A stretch of DNA of 64,000 bases from Candidatus Obscuribacter sp. (GTDB lineage Bacteria; Cyanobacteriota; Vampirovibrionia; Obscuribacterales; Obscuribacteraceae): assembly GCA_016712465.1 (NCBI GenBank), contig JADJQZ010000001.1, positions 2,790,001-2,854,000 on the forward strand, written 5' to 3'. Each line of letters begins with the position of its first letter. Within the stretch, counting starts at the first letter, position 1. Both the position numbers and the translations under genes were made by a program. Below are positions 26,170-35,833 of this stretch, piece after piece. Under the pieces are notes generated by a model that worked only from the letters and a program-made list of their open reading frames with translations, was not told the DNA's origin and made no database searches.

Positions 26170-26729
26170 TAACTTAGCTCCGATGTGGCTACTCTTCTCA
26201 AGTCTTCGCCTTCGTAGAAAGTCAGCGATTCTTCCTTCGGTACAAAGCGCGGGGCGAGCCCAAATACTTCCAACTGCAGAATGTTATAACCGTACAAGAC
26301 CTCTCTGATGCCGAAGATGGCTCCGGTGAGAACGCAGAGCATGCCGCCTATGAAGGGATAGGCAAGGATGCGTTCCACCCTCTCCCAGCCGCAGTAATAG
26401 GCAAGCCCAATGCAGAGGGAAGTGAGGACGAAAAGTCCAATTCCGGAATAGTATGCAAGGGCGGCATTGCGCACTGACTCGCTGCGTTTGAATAGTTTAG
26501 TCAACTCACGCGAGAGCACTTCCAGTCTTTGTCTGTGACGATGATCATTACCGTTTTTGAGCGATTTGAGGAGCTTACAACGCTCATCGTTTAGTCCTCT
26601 AATCCGTCCCAGTACCGATGAATATTTGCTGTTCATTCCAAGAAGCAGCAGGGCGCTGGCTGAGATCATCACAGCCGGGGCTACCATTATCTGGATCGAT
26701 TCCACTAGATCCAATGCACTACCTGACAC
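26169..26729 (-). CDS. DUF2721 membrane protein
   Basis: 186 residues matching the DUF2721 pattern: an N-terminal membrane helix with VAPAVMISASALLLLGMNSK, then the polar YSSVLGRIRGLNDERCKLL segment, a basic helical linker, and two further membrane helices (about 95-115 and 122-142). The family is widespread in cyanobacteria and proteobacteria, with no known function. It is the first gene of a coupled pair with the lipoprotein at 24613. Confidence 0.82.
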   Translation of the reverse strand: MSGSALDLVESIQIMVAPAVMISASALLLLGMNSKYSSVLGRIRGLNDERCKLLKSLKNGNDHRHRQRLEVLSRELTKLFKRSESVRNAALAYYSGIGLFVLTSLCIGLAYYCGWERVERILAYPFIGGMLCVLTGAIFGIREVLYGYNILQLEVFGLAPRFVPKEESLTFYEGEDLRRVATSELS

Positions 26730-26841
26730 TTTGTCTCCTTTCCGGTACCGGAAGCGGAGCCCGGGCCAACTTGCTTCAAGGTCTCCATGCTTCCGGTACC
26801 TGGATTCTCGCGGGCTATTTTCCAGCCCATCCGTTCTTTAC

Positions 26842-27639
26842 TTAGGCGGCCTTCCACCAGGCTAGATGCTTGTCTTTCAAGTCATCCGTGCACGGCATTT
26901 TGAAGAAGACCATTTCGTCCCCGTTCACAAACCAGATGCCATGGCGCAGGAAGCTGTAGGAGATATCCTTGAGCACCGAGCCCAGGCTTATGGTCTTGGT
27001 TAGTTTCTCGGGATGTTGTTTGAGTGCTTCGATGCAGTCGCGCAGGCGGTAGGGATTAACGTTCGGCAACTGGCAACCATGCACTTCTCGGCCTTCGTTG
27101 TATTTGAAGAATTCATCAATGTTGAAGTCAATTTGAGTGAAGCAGATTTTTGGTGCTCCTTTGGATTTTGTCTCTCTGGTGATGAATTTGCCGAATTCTC
27201 TCTGGTCTTTGTTGGAAGCAACCAGGGTTTCCAGAGGGCTTATCTCCTGATAGAGACGAATCAGACCATGCTCGTTTACGGCAGTGTATTCTTCCTTTTC
27301 CAACTCCAGCACCAGACCGCTGCTGGTTACCAGATAGAGGTTCTTGATGGCGGTCAGGGGCACATTTTCCAGTACTGCGTAAGAGGCGATGAATTTGGTG
27401 CGCTTGGGCTCACCATGCTCCGGGTGAGGGACGGTGAGAGCCAGGGCTTCGTCAATGGCGAAGAAGTCATTTCTGAAGTTGATATCGAGTTCGGCAAATA
27501 TCACTTTGCCGTTGTAATGCTTATTGCTTCCTACGGCATAGTGCTTGCCGAAGCCGGCCGGATCAAGCTGCGATGCAATCAAGGCGTTGACCGGGAAGAC
27601 TGTCATATATAAGTGTTTTTTGTAGGTATGCATAGCCAA
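26842..27639 (-). CDS. Hypothetical protein
   Basis: 265 residues, soluble, with no signal peptide or membrane segment, starting at ATG 27637-27639 with a clear preceding AAGGAG (CCAAGGAGTTTTGGCT on the minus strand). It appears built from two similar halves: each has a 'F..ID.AL'/'FNIDEFF' element after a beta strand (VIFAELDINFRNDFFAIDEA; KICFTQIDFNIDEFFKYNEG), and each is followed by a helical segment. I do not recognise a family. The good ribosome site supports real translation. It stands downstream of pckG on the same strand, about 200 bases away. Confidence 0.65.
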   Translation of the reverse strand: MAMHTYKKHLYMTVFPVNALIASQLDPAGFGKHYAVGSNKHYNGKVIFAELDINFRNDFFAIDEALALTVPHPEHGEPKRTKFIASYAVLENVPLTAIKNLYLVTSSGLVLELEKEEYTAVNEHGLIRLYQEISPLETLVASNKDQREFGKFITRETKSKGAPKICFTQIDFNIDEFFKYNEGREVHGCQLPNVNPYRLRDCIEALKQHPEKLTKTISLGSVLKDISYSFLRHGIWFVNGDEMVFFKMPCTDDLKDKHLAWWKAA

Positions 27640-27837
27640 AACTCCTTGGTAAAGTTCCTGCTGATGGCACGCATCAGCCGGTTTGTCGGTACTATCTTTC
27701 AGACCGGGGCCTGGGCGGCAAATTCAGGCGCTGCCGCCCAAGTCTGGCTCCGTAAGTCTGAAGTTCTTCAGCACAATCCTCTCGTCTTCAGGTGTTCGAG
27801 GTTTTGAGTTGTGCTTTCCTTTGCCTCCTGAGACCCT

Positions 27838-29676
27838 TTAGTTGAGTCTCCTGAGTAAGCTCTCCCTGGTTTTCAGGAGTGCGTCCGGGGTTCTTTCGCC
27901 CAGCTTCTCGAAAAGTTCCGTGTGCAGCTCTAACTCATGCTTCCAGAGTTCGCTGTCGATTTCCATCAGTTGTCCGAAACGCTCCTTCGTGAAGGTTTCA
28001 AGGCCGCTCCAGTCTATTTCTTCGTAGATTGGCATGCGGCCAAGTGCTGTCTCATGCACATCGGCCTGTCCATGTACTCTTTCGAAAATCCATTTCAAGA
28101 CTCGCATGTTTTCAGAGAATCCCGGCCAGAGGAATTTGCCGTCTTTGTCTAGTTTGAACCAGTTGACGTTGAAGATGAAGGGGCGCTTGGCCAGTTTTCC
28201 CTCCATAGACAGCCAGTGACCGAAATAGTCGCCCATGTGATAGCCGCAGAAGGGCAGCATGGCCATTGGATCTCGTCTCACTTCGCCCACTTTGCCGGCG
28301 GCTGCCGCTGTAGTCTCCGAGCCCATGGTGGCAGCCATGTAGACACCTTCCGTCCAGCTATCGGCTTCGCAGATAAGAGGAATAGCCGTCGCCCGGCGTC
28401 CGCCGAATATGAAGGCGCTGATGGGCACACCATCCGGGTTGTTCCACTGGGCGTCGAGGGAGGGGCACTGGGTGGCGCTGACTGTAAAGCGAGCGTTGGC
28501 ATGGGCTGCCTTGCGTCCGCAGTCAGGAGTCCAGGGCTGGCCTTGCCAGTCGGTGAGATGGGCCGGCGCGTCTTCGGTGAGCCCTTCCCACCAGACGTCG
28601 CCGTCTTCAGTGAGAGCAACGTTTGTGAAGATGCAATTGGCTCTCAAAGTGGTGATGGCGTTTGGATTGGTTCTGGTGGATGTGCCCGGTGCTACGCCGA
28701 AGTATCCGGCTTCCGGATTGATGGCGTAGAGGCGTCCGTCTTTGCCGGGTTTCAGCCAGGCAATGTCATCACCGATGGTGGTCAGTTTCCAGTCGGCAAA
28801 CTCGGCTGTCGGTTCGAGCATGGCCAGGTTGGTCTTGCCGCAGGCACTGGGGAAGGCTGCTGCTACATACACCTTTTGACCTCGGGGTGATTCCAGTCCG
28901 AGAATCATCATGTGCTCGGCCAGCCAGCCTTCTTCTCGGGCCATGCTGGAGGCGATTCTCAGGGCAAAGCATTTCTTGCCGAGCAGGGCGTTGCCGCCGT
29001 ATCCCGAGCCGTAAGACCAAATTTCGCGTGTCTCCGGGAAGTGACATATGTATTTGGTTTCCTTATTGCAGGGCCATTCATTGTCGGTCTCTCCGGGGGC
29101 GAGTGGCTTGCCCACCGTGTGCAGGCAGGGCACGAATTTGCCTTCGTTGCCCAGTAAATCTACTACGGCTTTGCCCATGCGAGCCATGATGCGCATGCTG
29201 GCAACGACATAAGGGGAATCGGTTATTTCCACTCCTATTTGCGCGATTTCCGAGCCCAGGGGACCCATACAGAAAGGAATCACATACATAGTACGACCGC
29301 GCATACAGCCGTCAAAGAGACCCCGCAGAATTTCCTTGGCCCTGGTCGGCGGCATCCAGTTATTCGTCGGTCCGGCGTCTACCTCATGTGTAGTACATAT
29401 AAAGGTGCTTTCCTCTACGCGGGCTACGTCCGATGGATGCGAACGCGCCAGAAAGCTATTGGGGCGCAATTCCGGGTTGAGGCGCAGCAGCATCCCATTT
29501 CCCACCATCTCATTGCATAACCTGTCGTATTCTTCCTGCGAGCCGTCGCACCAGTGAACTCGCTCGGGCTGACAAAGTGTAGCCACTTCTTCCACCCAGT
29601 CGACCAATTTTTTAGATGGCACTGGGTAGCCGGGCTTGCTCAGCACTGCCCGCTTTTCTATTACTCCCGTATTCAT
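27838..29676 (-). CDS. pckG: Phosphoenolpyruvate carboxykinase (GTP)
   Basis: 612 residues, the usual length of GTP-type PEPCK. It interconverts oxaloacetate + GTP and phosphoenolpyruvate + CO2 + GDP, the first committed step of gluconeogenesis. Visible signatures are the substrate-binding ESTFICTTHEVDAGPTNNW, the P-loop FPSACGKTNLAML with the hyper-reactive Cys (about 279) and Lys281, the metal-site TIGDDIAWLKPGKDGRLYAI, GYFGVAPGTS, and the guanine-site NWFKLDKDGKFLWPGFSENM. ATG 29676 has AGGAG 7 bases ahead; the frame opens 13 codons earlier without a site. The enzyme is cytosolic. Together with pgi (37996) it supports growth on non-sugar carbon. Confidence 0.95.
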   Translation of the reverse strand: MNTGVIEKRAVLSKPGYPVPSKKLVDWVEEVATLCQPERVHWCDGSQEEYDRLCNEMVGNGMLLRLNPELRPNSFLARSHPSDVARVEESTFICTTHEVDAGPTNNWMPPTRAKEILRGLFDGCMRGRTMYVIPFCMGPLGSEIAQIGVEITDSPYVVASMRIMARMGKAVVDLLGNEGKFVPCLHTVGKPLAPGETDNEWPCNKETKYICHFPETREIWSYGSGYGGNALLGKKCFALRIASSMAREEGWLAEHMMILGLESPRGQKVYVAAAFPSACGKTNLAMLEPTAEFADWKLTTIGDDIAWLKPGKDGRLYAINPEAGYFGVAPGTSTRTNPNAITTLRANCIFTNVALTEDGDVWWEGLTEDAPAHLTDWQGQPWTPDCGRKAAHANARFTVSATQCPSLDAQWNNPDGVPISAFIFGGRRATAIPLICEADSWTEGVYMAATMGSETTAAAAGKVGEVRRDPMAMLPFCGYHMGDYFGHWLSMEGKLAKRPFIFNVNWFKLDKDGKFLWPGFSENMRVLKWIFERVHGQADVHETALGRMPIYEEIDWSGLETFTKERFGQLMEIDSELWKHELELHTELFEKLGERTPDALLKTRESLLRRLN

Positions 29677-30263
29677 ATTTGACTCCTGAATTTCCAACCG
29701 GCACGCTCTGGTCATCTCTTTTCGTCTTTTTCTCTATTTGAGTTGCACCACCGGTGCCATCACTGTTGCATTGACGTCTATATTAGGCTCCGGAAGGATG
29801 ATTGTCCTCATCCTCAAGACGCAGTGGCATCAGCCATCTTCCTGCTCGTGTCTTCAATGCGGGCGCTGGAGCCAATTTGAACACGTAATACAAGCTTGTG
29901 CCTTTGTTGCGTTCCGGGTTGCAAAAGTTTGCCTGTCTTCACAAAAGGGTGTCTGACTGTCACGTTCGTTTGCATAACTTTGAACGTCTTCACAAAGAGG
30001 CTGAAAGGTTGCGGTCTGTGAAGCAATGTCGGCAATGCAACCCGGTGTAGATGTCGTCGGTAGGCGGGTTTTCGGAGAGTTTATGTGCTTGAACAGACTT
30101 TGGCAAAGTTGGTTTGGGTTCTGATGGATGGATCTCTCGCATCGGGAAGCCGTCGGTGGAATCACTTTGTCTGCGCCTTGGCGGAGCCGGCTGCTAAGTT
30201 TTTGTCAAATTCTAAGGTGCAATCTTCTTTGTTTTTGCCACAATTAAATGGTTAAGTGCCCGG
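29677..30263. other. Divergent intergenic region upstream of pckG and the repair module
   Basis: About 590 bases without a credible gene. It must hold the promoters of both pckG (minus) and the exonuclease gene (plus). Two imperfect direct repeats of about 30 bases (29919-29949 and 29969-30000), each ending in a GTCTTCACAAA-type core and spaced about 50 bases, may be operators. No riboswitch or terminator is recognisable. Confidence 0.45.
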
Positions 30264-31298
30264 GTGATAAACGTGCAAGATCTGGTGGTTGTTCGAGAAA
30301 ACGGTCTTTATTGCCCCTCCGGTGACTTCTATATAGATCCCCATCGGCCGGTTGCCAGGGCTCTCATTACTCATGGCCACTCCGACCATGCCCGCGCCGG
30401 TTCTCAGACCTATATAGCCGAGCGCAGCGGGCTCTCTATTTTGCGTCACCGCCTGGGTGACGACGCGCACGCGCGCCTGCAGGGGGTGGCTTATGGTGAA
30501 ACACTTTTCTTGGGAGAGACCAGGGTTTCTTTCCATCCGGCCGGTCATGTGCTCGGCTCTGCGCAAATTCGCATCGAACATGATGGTCATGTGACCGTGG
30601 TGTCCGGTGATTACAAGACCGTCTTGGACCCTACCTGTGTGCCGCTTGAGGTTGTGCCTTGCGATACCTTTATTACTGAGTCTACCTTCGGTCTGCCGAT
30701 TTACCGGTTTCCTGATAGCGAGAAGGTGGCCGGCGAGATTTTGCAGTGGTGGGAAGTCTGCCGCAGTAATGGAAAAATCGCCACCCTGTTTGCCTACAGT
30801 CTCGGTAAAGCCCAGCGCATTCTTAAAACTCTAAGCCTCTTGGGTGCGTTTCCTGCTCCCATCTACACTCATCCGGCTGTGGAAGCGATCAATGAACTTT
30901 ATCGGCAGGAAGGCGTGAATCTTCCTGATACGCGATTGCTGACCTCAGAGCATAAAGCCCAGACATTGAGGCAGGAAGGGGCTCTCATTATCGCCCCGCC
31001 GGGCCTGGCGGAGAATAGTTTCGGGCGCAGGTTTGAAGGGGAAAGCGCTTTTCTGTCAGGATGGATGCAGGTGAGGGGCATACGCAGGCGGAGAGCTCTT
31101 GACAGAGGCTTTATCGTCTCCGATCATGCCGACTTTCAGGGTCTCATCAAAACCGTGGAAGGCACCGGTGCTCGCCGTGTTCTTGTTACCCATGGCAGTG
31201 CCCAGGCACTGGTGCGCTACTTGCAGGAGAGAGGCTTGCAAGCCTTCGATCTCAAAGACCTTTATAGTCATCACGAACAGTATGCCGGGGAAGAGTAA
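30264..31298 (+). CDS. Ligase-associated DNA exonuclease (metallo-beta-lactamase/beta-CASP fold)
   Basis: 344 residues. The metallo-beta-lactamase motifs are present: ALITHGHSDHA (motif 2, about 36-46), HPAGHVLGSAQIRI (motif 3), VVSGDYKTVLDP (motif 4) and the C-terminal VSDHADFQGL and VTHGS of the beta-CASP group. This is the exonuclease that accompanies ATP-dependent DNA ligase in bacterial repair operons (3'-end processing of damaged DNA is the proposed role). It starts at GTG 30264. Its TAA overlaps the ATG of the ligase gene by one base (TAATG). The helicase and phosphoesterase often found with this pair are not in the window. Confidence 0.9.
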   Translation: MINVQDLVVVRENGLYCPSGDFYIDPHRPVARALITHGHSDHARAGSQTYIAERSGLSILRHRLGDDAHARLQGVAYGETLFLGETRVSFHPAGHVLGSAQIRIEHDGHVTVVSGDYKTVLDPTCVPLEVVPCDTFITESTFGLPIYRFPDSEKVAGEILQWWEVCRSNGKIATLFAYSLGKAQRILKTLSLLGAFPAPIYTHPAVEAINELYRQEGVNLPDTRLLTSEHKAQTLRQEGALIIAPPGLAENSFGRRFEGESAFLSGWMQVRGIRRRRALDRGFIVSDHADFQGLIKTVEGTGARRVLVTHGSAQALVRYLQERGLQAFDLKDLYSHHEQYAGEE

Positions 31299-32980
31299 TG
31301 CGTCGCTTCGCTGCCTTGTTTGAGAGTCTGGATTCTTCCAACAGCCAGGAAGCTAAGTTGAAGAGTCTGCTTGAGTACTTTCGTGAGGGAGAGGCGGAAG
31401 ACCTGGCCTGGGCAATTTACTTCTTGAGCGGGCGGAAGATCAAGCGTGTGCTTTCCACCACGCACTTACGCAGCTTTTGCCTTAGCGAGTGTGGGCTTGC
31501 GGACTGGCTTTTTCAGGAATGTTATGACAACGTCGGAGATCTGGCTGAGACTGTGGCCTTGCTCTTGCCTGAGGGAGACAGTCAGGTGCCTGCAAAAAGC
31601 TTATCGGCTGTTGTTAAGGATCTGCAACGTCTCAAGAATTTGAACCCTACCGAATTGAACCAGTGCCTGCGCTCTTACTACGGTCAGATGAATACTACCG
31701 AGAAGCTGGTCTTCGGCAAACTTCTCACCGGTGGATTTCGCGTTGGTGTTTCCGCCAAGCTTACGGCGAAGGCCATTGCCAGGCTGAGCGGTCTATCCGA
31801 AAACATCGTTCAAGAGCGCCTGATGGGCGACTTCAAGCCAAGCGCCGAATTCTATAGCGGTCTCATTAGTGAGGAAGGTACTGCCGGTGGTGCAGCTATT
31901 CCCTACCCGTTTTTTGTGGCCCATCCGCTCCATTCCATAGAAGAAGGAGCGGCAGCTCTGGATATTAGTTCCTGCAGCCTGGAGTGGAAGTGGGATGGTA
32001 TAAGGTCGCAGCTTATCAAACGGGGCGGGCAGGTTTTTGTCTGGTCCAGGGGCGAAGAGCTTATCACCGAGCGCTTTCCGGAAGTGGCCATAGCGGCGGC
32101 GAGACTGCCGGATGGTACGGTTTTGGACGGCGAGATTCTGGCTTTTGCAGAAGGTGATGTGTTGCCCTTCAGTCTCCTGCAGAGGCGCCTGGGGCGCAGT
32201 GCCGGCAATGTTTCCAAGAAAATGCTGGCGGAGATTCCCTGCGTTTTCATGGCTTTCGATTTACTTGAGGCTAAGGGCCAGGACCTGAGAGAGCGACCGC
32301 TAATCGAGCGAAGAGAAACGCTTCTACAAATCCTTACGCCCGGTGCCTGCAGTGAGACGCCCAGTTGTGCCGGTGCCCTGAGCGAGTATCTGAGGGTCTC
32401 CACATCAATGTCGGCTTCCACCTGGCAGGAGGCCGCTGCCATGCGGTCCATGAGTCGCTCGCTGAAAGTGGAAGGGCTTATGCTGAAGGATTTGCAGTCG
32501 GTTTACGGAATCGGCCGAAAACGTGGCTCATGGTGGAAGTGGAAGGTAGATCCCTATTCTATCGATGCCGTTCTGGTCTATGCCCAACGCGGCCATGGAC
32601 GCCGCGCTTCCCTTTATACCGACTATACTTTTGCGCTCTGGCACGAGGGGCGCCTGGTGCCCATAGCTAAAGCATACTCGGGACTTAGTGACGAGGAGAT
32701 TCGTCAGGTGGATGCCTTTGTCAAAAGCAATACTCTTGAGAAATTCGGACCGGTGCGCACGGTGAAGCCGGCTCTTGTCTTTGAACTCGCCTTTGAAGGA
32801 ATTCAACTCAGTTCAAGGCATAAGTCGGGAGTGGCGGTGCGTTTCCCTCGCATTGCCCGCACACGCTTTGAGAAAACCGTGGAAGAGGCCGATCAACTCT
32901 CCACGCTCAAGGCTCTGGCGGCGCTACCGCCGCCTGCAAAACCCAGAGCGCTGCCGGCTGACTTTATCGAAGAACGTTAG
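31298..32980 (+). CDS. ATP-dependent DNA ligase
   Basis: 560 residues, as usual for the ligase paired with an MBL-fold exonuclease. It has an N-terminal DNA-binding domain (about 1-200). The adenylation domain has the nucleophile Lys231 in LEWKWDGIRSQLI, motif III VLDGEILAF, motif IV VFMAFDLLEAKG, motif V VEGLMLKDLQS and WWKWKVDP. The C-terminal OB domain carries PALVFELAFEGIQLSSRHKS. It seals nicks using ATP, in repair rather than replication, which uses the NAD ligase LigA in bacteria. It is translationally coupled to the exonuclease. It ends 27 bases before the convergent LRR gene. Confidence 0.93.
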   Translation: MRRFAALFESLDSSNSQEAKLKSLLEYFREGEAEDLAWAIYFLSGRKIKRVLSTTHLRSFCLSECGLADWLFQECYDNVGDLAETVALLLPEGDSQVPAKSLSAVVKDLQRLKNLNPTELNQCLRSYYGQMNTTEKLVFGKLLTGGFRVGVSAKLTAKAIARLSGLSENIVQERLMGDFKPSAEFYSGLISEEGTAGGAAIPYPFFVAHPLHSIEEGAAALDISSCSLEWKWDGIRSQLIKRGGQVFVWSRGEELITERFPEVAIAAARLPDGTVLDGEILAFAEGDVLPFSLLQRRLGRSAGNVSKKMLAEIPCVFMAFDLLEAKGQDLRERPLIERRETLLQILTPGACSETPSCAGALSEYLRVSTSMSASTWQEAAAMRSMSRSLKVEGLMLKDLQSVYGIGRKRGSWWKWKVDPYSIDAVLVYAQRGHGRRASLYTDYTFALWHEGRLVPIAKAYSGLSDEEIRQVDAFVKSNTLEKFGPVRTVKPALVFELAFEGIQLSSRHKSGVAVRFPRIARTRFEKTVEEADQLSTLKALAALPPPAKPRALPADFIEER

Positions 32981-33007
32981 TGCAACTGCCGGTAACTGGC
33001 AAAGACG

Positions 33008-35833
33008 CTAGGTCCAGTTTACGGTTTTATCAAGGTGCACAATCTTGCAGGCCGGCAAGGCCATTTTTACGCCGGCCCTCTCTACTCTTGTAAATTCACA
33101 TTCGTGGAAGTAAATGGTCTCAAGATTGATGAGAGGGCTTAGTTCCACCAGGTCGCCATATTCAATGTCGCAGCCAATCAAAGTGAGCTTCTTGAGCGCT
33201 TTGATGCGAGCCAGGTACTTGAGCGATGCTTTGGTAATCTGGGTGTTACGTAAGTCCAGTTCTTCCAGGGCCGGCAACTCAGCCAGGTAGGCGATAGACT
33301 CATCCACGATATTGCTGGAGGAAAGCTTGAGTTCTCTCAGGCGGCGAATCGCCGTCATGTGTTTGAAGCCAGCGCCTGTAATTTCAAGATTTTCCAGATC
33401 AAGCACGGTCAGGTCGTGCAATTGATTTAAAATAGCCAGCCCTTCATCGGTAATCTGGGTGAAGGAAAGCCGCAAGGTGTTCAGGTGAGGCAGTCGCCTC
33501 AGGCTGGCGATACCGCCGTCGGTGACGCGGGTATTGCAGAGGTTGAGCCAGCGTAAGGAGGTCAATCCGCTTATGCAGGAAATGCCCTTGTCTCTGAGGC
33601 GCTTGCAACTCTCCAGATTAAGGGAGCGCAGACCTACCAGGTTGGAGAGCGCCGAAAGCCCGTCGTCGGTAATCTGGGTACCTGCTAGATTTAAAGTGGT
33701 CAACTCTTTGAAATTACTCAAATAGACCATGCCACCATCAGTGATGCGGGTCTGAGCCAAATTTAGGTCTTTCAAGCGAGAAAAGTTGCGCATATATGCC
33801 AGACTTTCGTCGGACACTTCCTGCCCGGAAAGATCTACTTCTGTGACCTGACAGAGTTGCTCGATGTTGGCCATGCCCCGGTCGCTGACGGTGCCGAGGC
33901 GCAGGTTGCGCAAATGGCGCAGTCCGGCAATGTGTGCCAGATCATCGTCGGTAAGAGCCCGGGGAAACTCGATATAGCGCAGTTCGGTTAAATCGGACAG
34001 GTGCTCCAGGCAGCGGTTGTCGCAAGCCGTGGAGGAGAGATTTAAGTAGCGTAATTCGGTGAGGGCGGAGAGGCTGGCTACAATGTCGTTGTTGACCCTC
34101 GTCAAAGAAAGATCCAGTTCCTTCAGTCTGGGCAGAGCACTTATATGGTCAACCACGGATTTGCCGATGCGATTGGCCCCTTTCAAATGCAGGGTTTCTA
34201 AATTGGTGAGCCCGGCCAGTCCTGTGAGGCTTGAGTCTTTGACGGCATTATTGGAAAGATCCAGTACCCTCAGTCTTGGCAGATAACCAAATTCTATGGA
34301 GTCGCCGTCATAACGCAGGGAGAGTTCTTCCAGAGCCGGCAGGTTATCGATAAAAAGCCTGATGCGATTGCGATAGCTTTCGTATTCGGCTTTGGTAGCA
34401 TCACTACCGGCACCCAGGTGCAAGCGTTTGAGAGCAGTGAGTTCAGCCAGATATTCCAGACCTTCGCCTTTCAGGTCCATTTGTCTGATTGAGAGTTCTT
34501 CCAGTTTCTTCAAGTAGCGGAAAGATGCCAGAACTGATTCCGAGACATCGTCACAGCGAATCACAAGGCGGGTCAGTTCGGTCAGGTTGAGGACGTTCTC
34601 CAGCCCTTCTTCCGTGATATTGTCGGTGCGTAGTACGAGGGTGGTGAGACGGGGGAAGAACTTGAGGGCAGAAAGACCGGCATCGGTCACCGATGAAAAG
34701 ACAATATAAAGTTCTTCCGCTTCATTTTCCTGGGTGATTGTAGAGAGTAATTGATCGTCGACACCGGCACCTTCCAGAAGCACTTTCTTGGCTCTGGTCT
34801 GGGTCAATATCTCACCCAGGTTTACTCCCTCGAAGTGGCAATGTGAAAGCCTTAACTCCTTGAGGGCGGCGAGCTTTGTGATGGGCTTCAGGGCGTCCTG
34901 TCCCACCACAGAGCAAGATGTTAATTGCAAGGTGCGGAGCCTGTGCAAGTGCACAATCTCATTGAGGCTGTTTTTCTCAATCTCCAGACCTCCCAGCCTC
35001 AGCTCCCGCAACCCGGAAAGTCTATTTATGATGGCGAAATCGCTTGCGCCTATCTCATCGAACAAATAGTCTAAAGACTGAATGTCATCGGGTTTGAGCT
35101 TGTCGCACTGTTGAAAGGCAGAGCGATCATGTACCTCAAGGCGAACAAAGGCTCGCCTTGATACCTGGGCGGAGCCGAGAGCTTCTCCCACTTCCATCCA
35201 GGTGCGCTGCCCGGAAGCGTCGGCCCTGGCCACCAGTAATTTCCCGGGTGACTTTTCAAACGGGAAAGTAAGAATGCGACCGGAGTGTACGATGATATGA
35301 CAATTGGGCAGGGTCTGATTCAATTCGGCGGCACCGGCGCCACTCACATGAGTAGAGTCAACGTAGAGCTTGCGCAATTCGGTTAAGTGCTTGAGTTTGT
35401 TCAGCCCGTAATCCGATACTTCCGTGCCGCCCAGATCAAGGGTGTGCAGATAACGCAAATTGCGCAGGGAATGGAGCCCGGCATCAGTAATTTTTCTTTC
35501 CGGCAAAGATAGATAACGCAAGCCGGTTAAGTGAGAAATGCACTCCAGGTCGCTGTCTGAGATGTCGCATAGGCGAAAGTCGATGGACTGCAGGTCAGAC
35601 GGCAAAATTCTATTTAAGAGTCTCAAGTCGGTGCCGGGAGCGACCATCAGGTGCAGATTGGTCTCTTTTGCAACGGTCAGCACCCCCTGGGCTTCCCCCA
35701 GTTTGTCTTCCCACCAGCCGCTGGTGTTGGCTGTTCGGTAGATGTGGTATAGCGAACCGAGACTCATTTCTTCAGGGAAATGAATCTCCCTGTAAGCGAT
35801 TTGCTCATGCTCTTGAATGTCGTTCTCAGGCAC
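33008..35833 (-). CDS. Large leucine-rich-repeat protein, coupled to the APC transporter
   Basis: 941 residues with no signal peptide, so probably cytosolic. It contains more than 25 leucine-rich repeats of 23-24 residues, pattern 'L..L..L.L....ITD.GL..L..L', for example LTTLNLAGTQITDDGLSALS. Two non-LRR elements of about 70 residues (start to about 75, and about 195-265) resemble each other and each precedes a repeat block (VLTVAKETNLHLMVAPGTDL; AQVSRRAFVRLEVHDRSAFQ). The start is GTG 35831-35833, lying inside the last codons of the transporter gene (8-base overlap), so translation is coupled. The function is probably protein binding; the overlap suggests a link to the transporter. An internal ATG (codon 23) is a less likely start. 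Confidence 0.85.
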   Translation of the reverse strand: MPENDIQEHEQIAYREIHFPEEMSLGSLYHIYRTANTSGWWEDKLGEAQGVLTVAKETNLHLMVAPGTDLRLLNRILPSDLQSIDFRLCDISDSDLECISHLTGLRYLSLPERKITDAGLHSLRNLRYLHTLDLGGTEVSDYGLNKLKHLTELRKLYVDSTHVSGAGAAELNQTLPNCHIIVHSGRILTFPFEKSPGKLLVARADASGQRTWMEVGEALGSAQVSRRAFVRLEVHDRSAFQQCDKLKPDDIQSLDYLFDEIGASDFAIINRLSGLRELRLGGLEIEKNSLNEIVHLHRLRTLQLTSCSVVGQDALKPITKLAALKELRLSHCHFEGVNLGEILTQTRAKKVLLEGAGVDDQLLSTITQENEAEELYIVFSSVTDAGLSALKFFPRLTTLVLRTDNITEEGLENVLNLTELTRLVIRCDDVSESVLASFRYLKKLEELSIRQMDLKGEGLEYLAELTALKRLHLGAGSDATKAEYESYRNRIRLFIDNLPALEELSLRYDGDSIEFGYLPRLRVLDLSNNAVKDSSLTGLAGLTNLETLHLKGANRIGKSVVDHISALPRLKELDLSLTRVNNDIVASLSALTELRYLNLSSTACDNRCLEHLSDLTELRYIEFPRALTDDDLAHIAGLRHLRNLRLGTVSDRGMANIEQLCQVTEVDLSGQEVSDESLAYMRNFSRLKDLNLAQTRITDGGMVYLSNFKELTTLNLAGTQITDDGLSALSNLVGLRSLNLESCKRLRDKGISCISGLTSLRWLNLCNTRVTDGGIASLRRLPHLNTLRLSFTQITDEGLAILNQLHDLTVLDLENLEITGAGFKHMTAIRRLRELKLSSSNIVDESIAYLAELPALEELDLRNTQITKASLKYLARIKALKKLTLIGCDIEYGDLVELSPLINLETIYFHECEFTRVERAGVKMALPACKIVHLDKTVNWT

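Noticed and set aside
27700..27760. Terminator downstream of pckG
   Set aside because: A hairpin with TGGGCGGCA/TGCCGCCCA arms is present, but no T run follows it on either strand.
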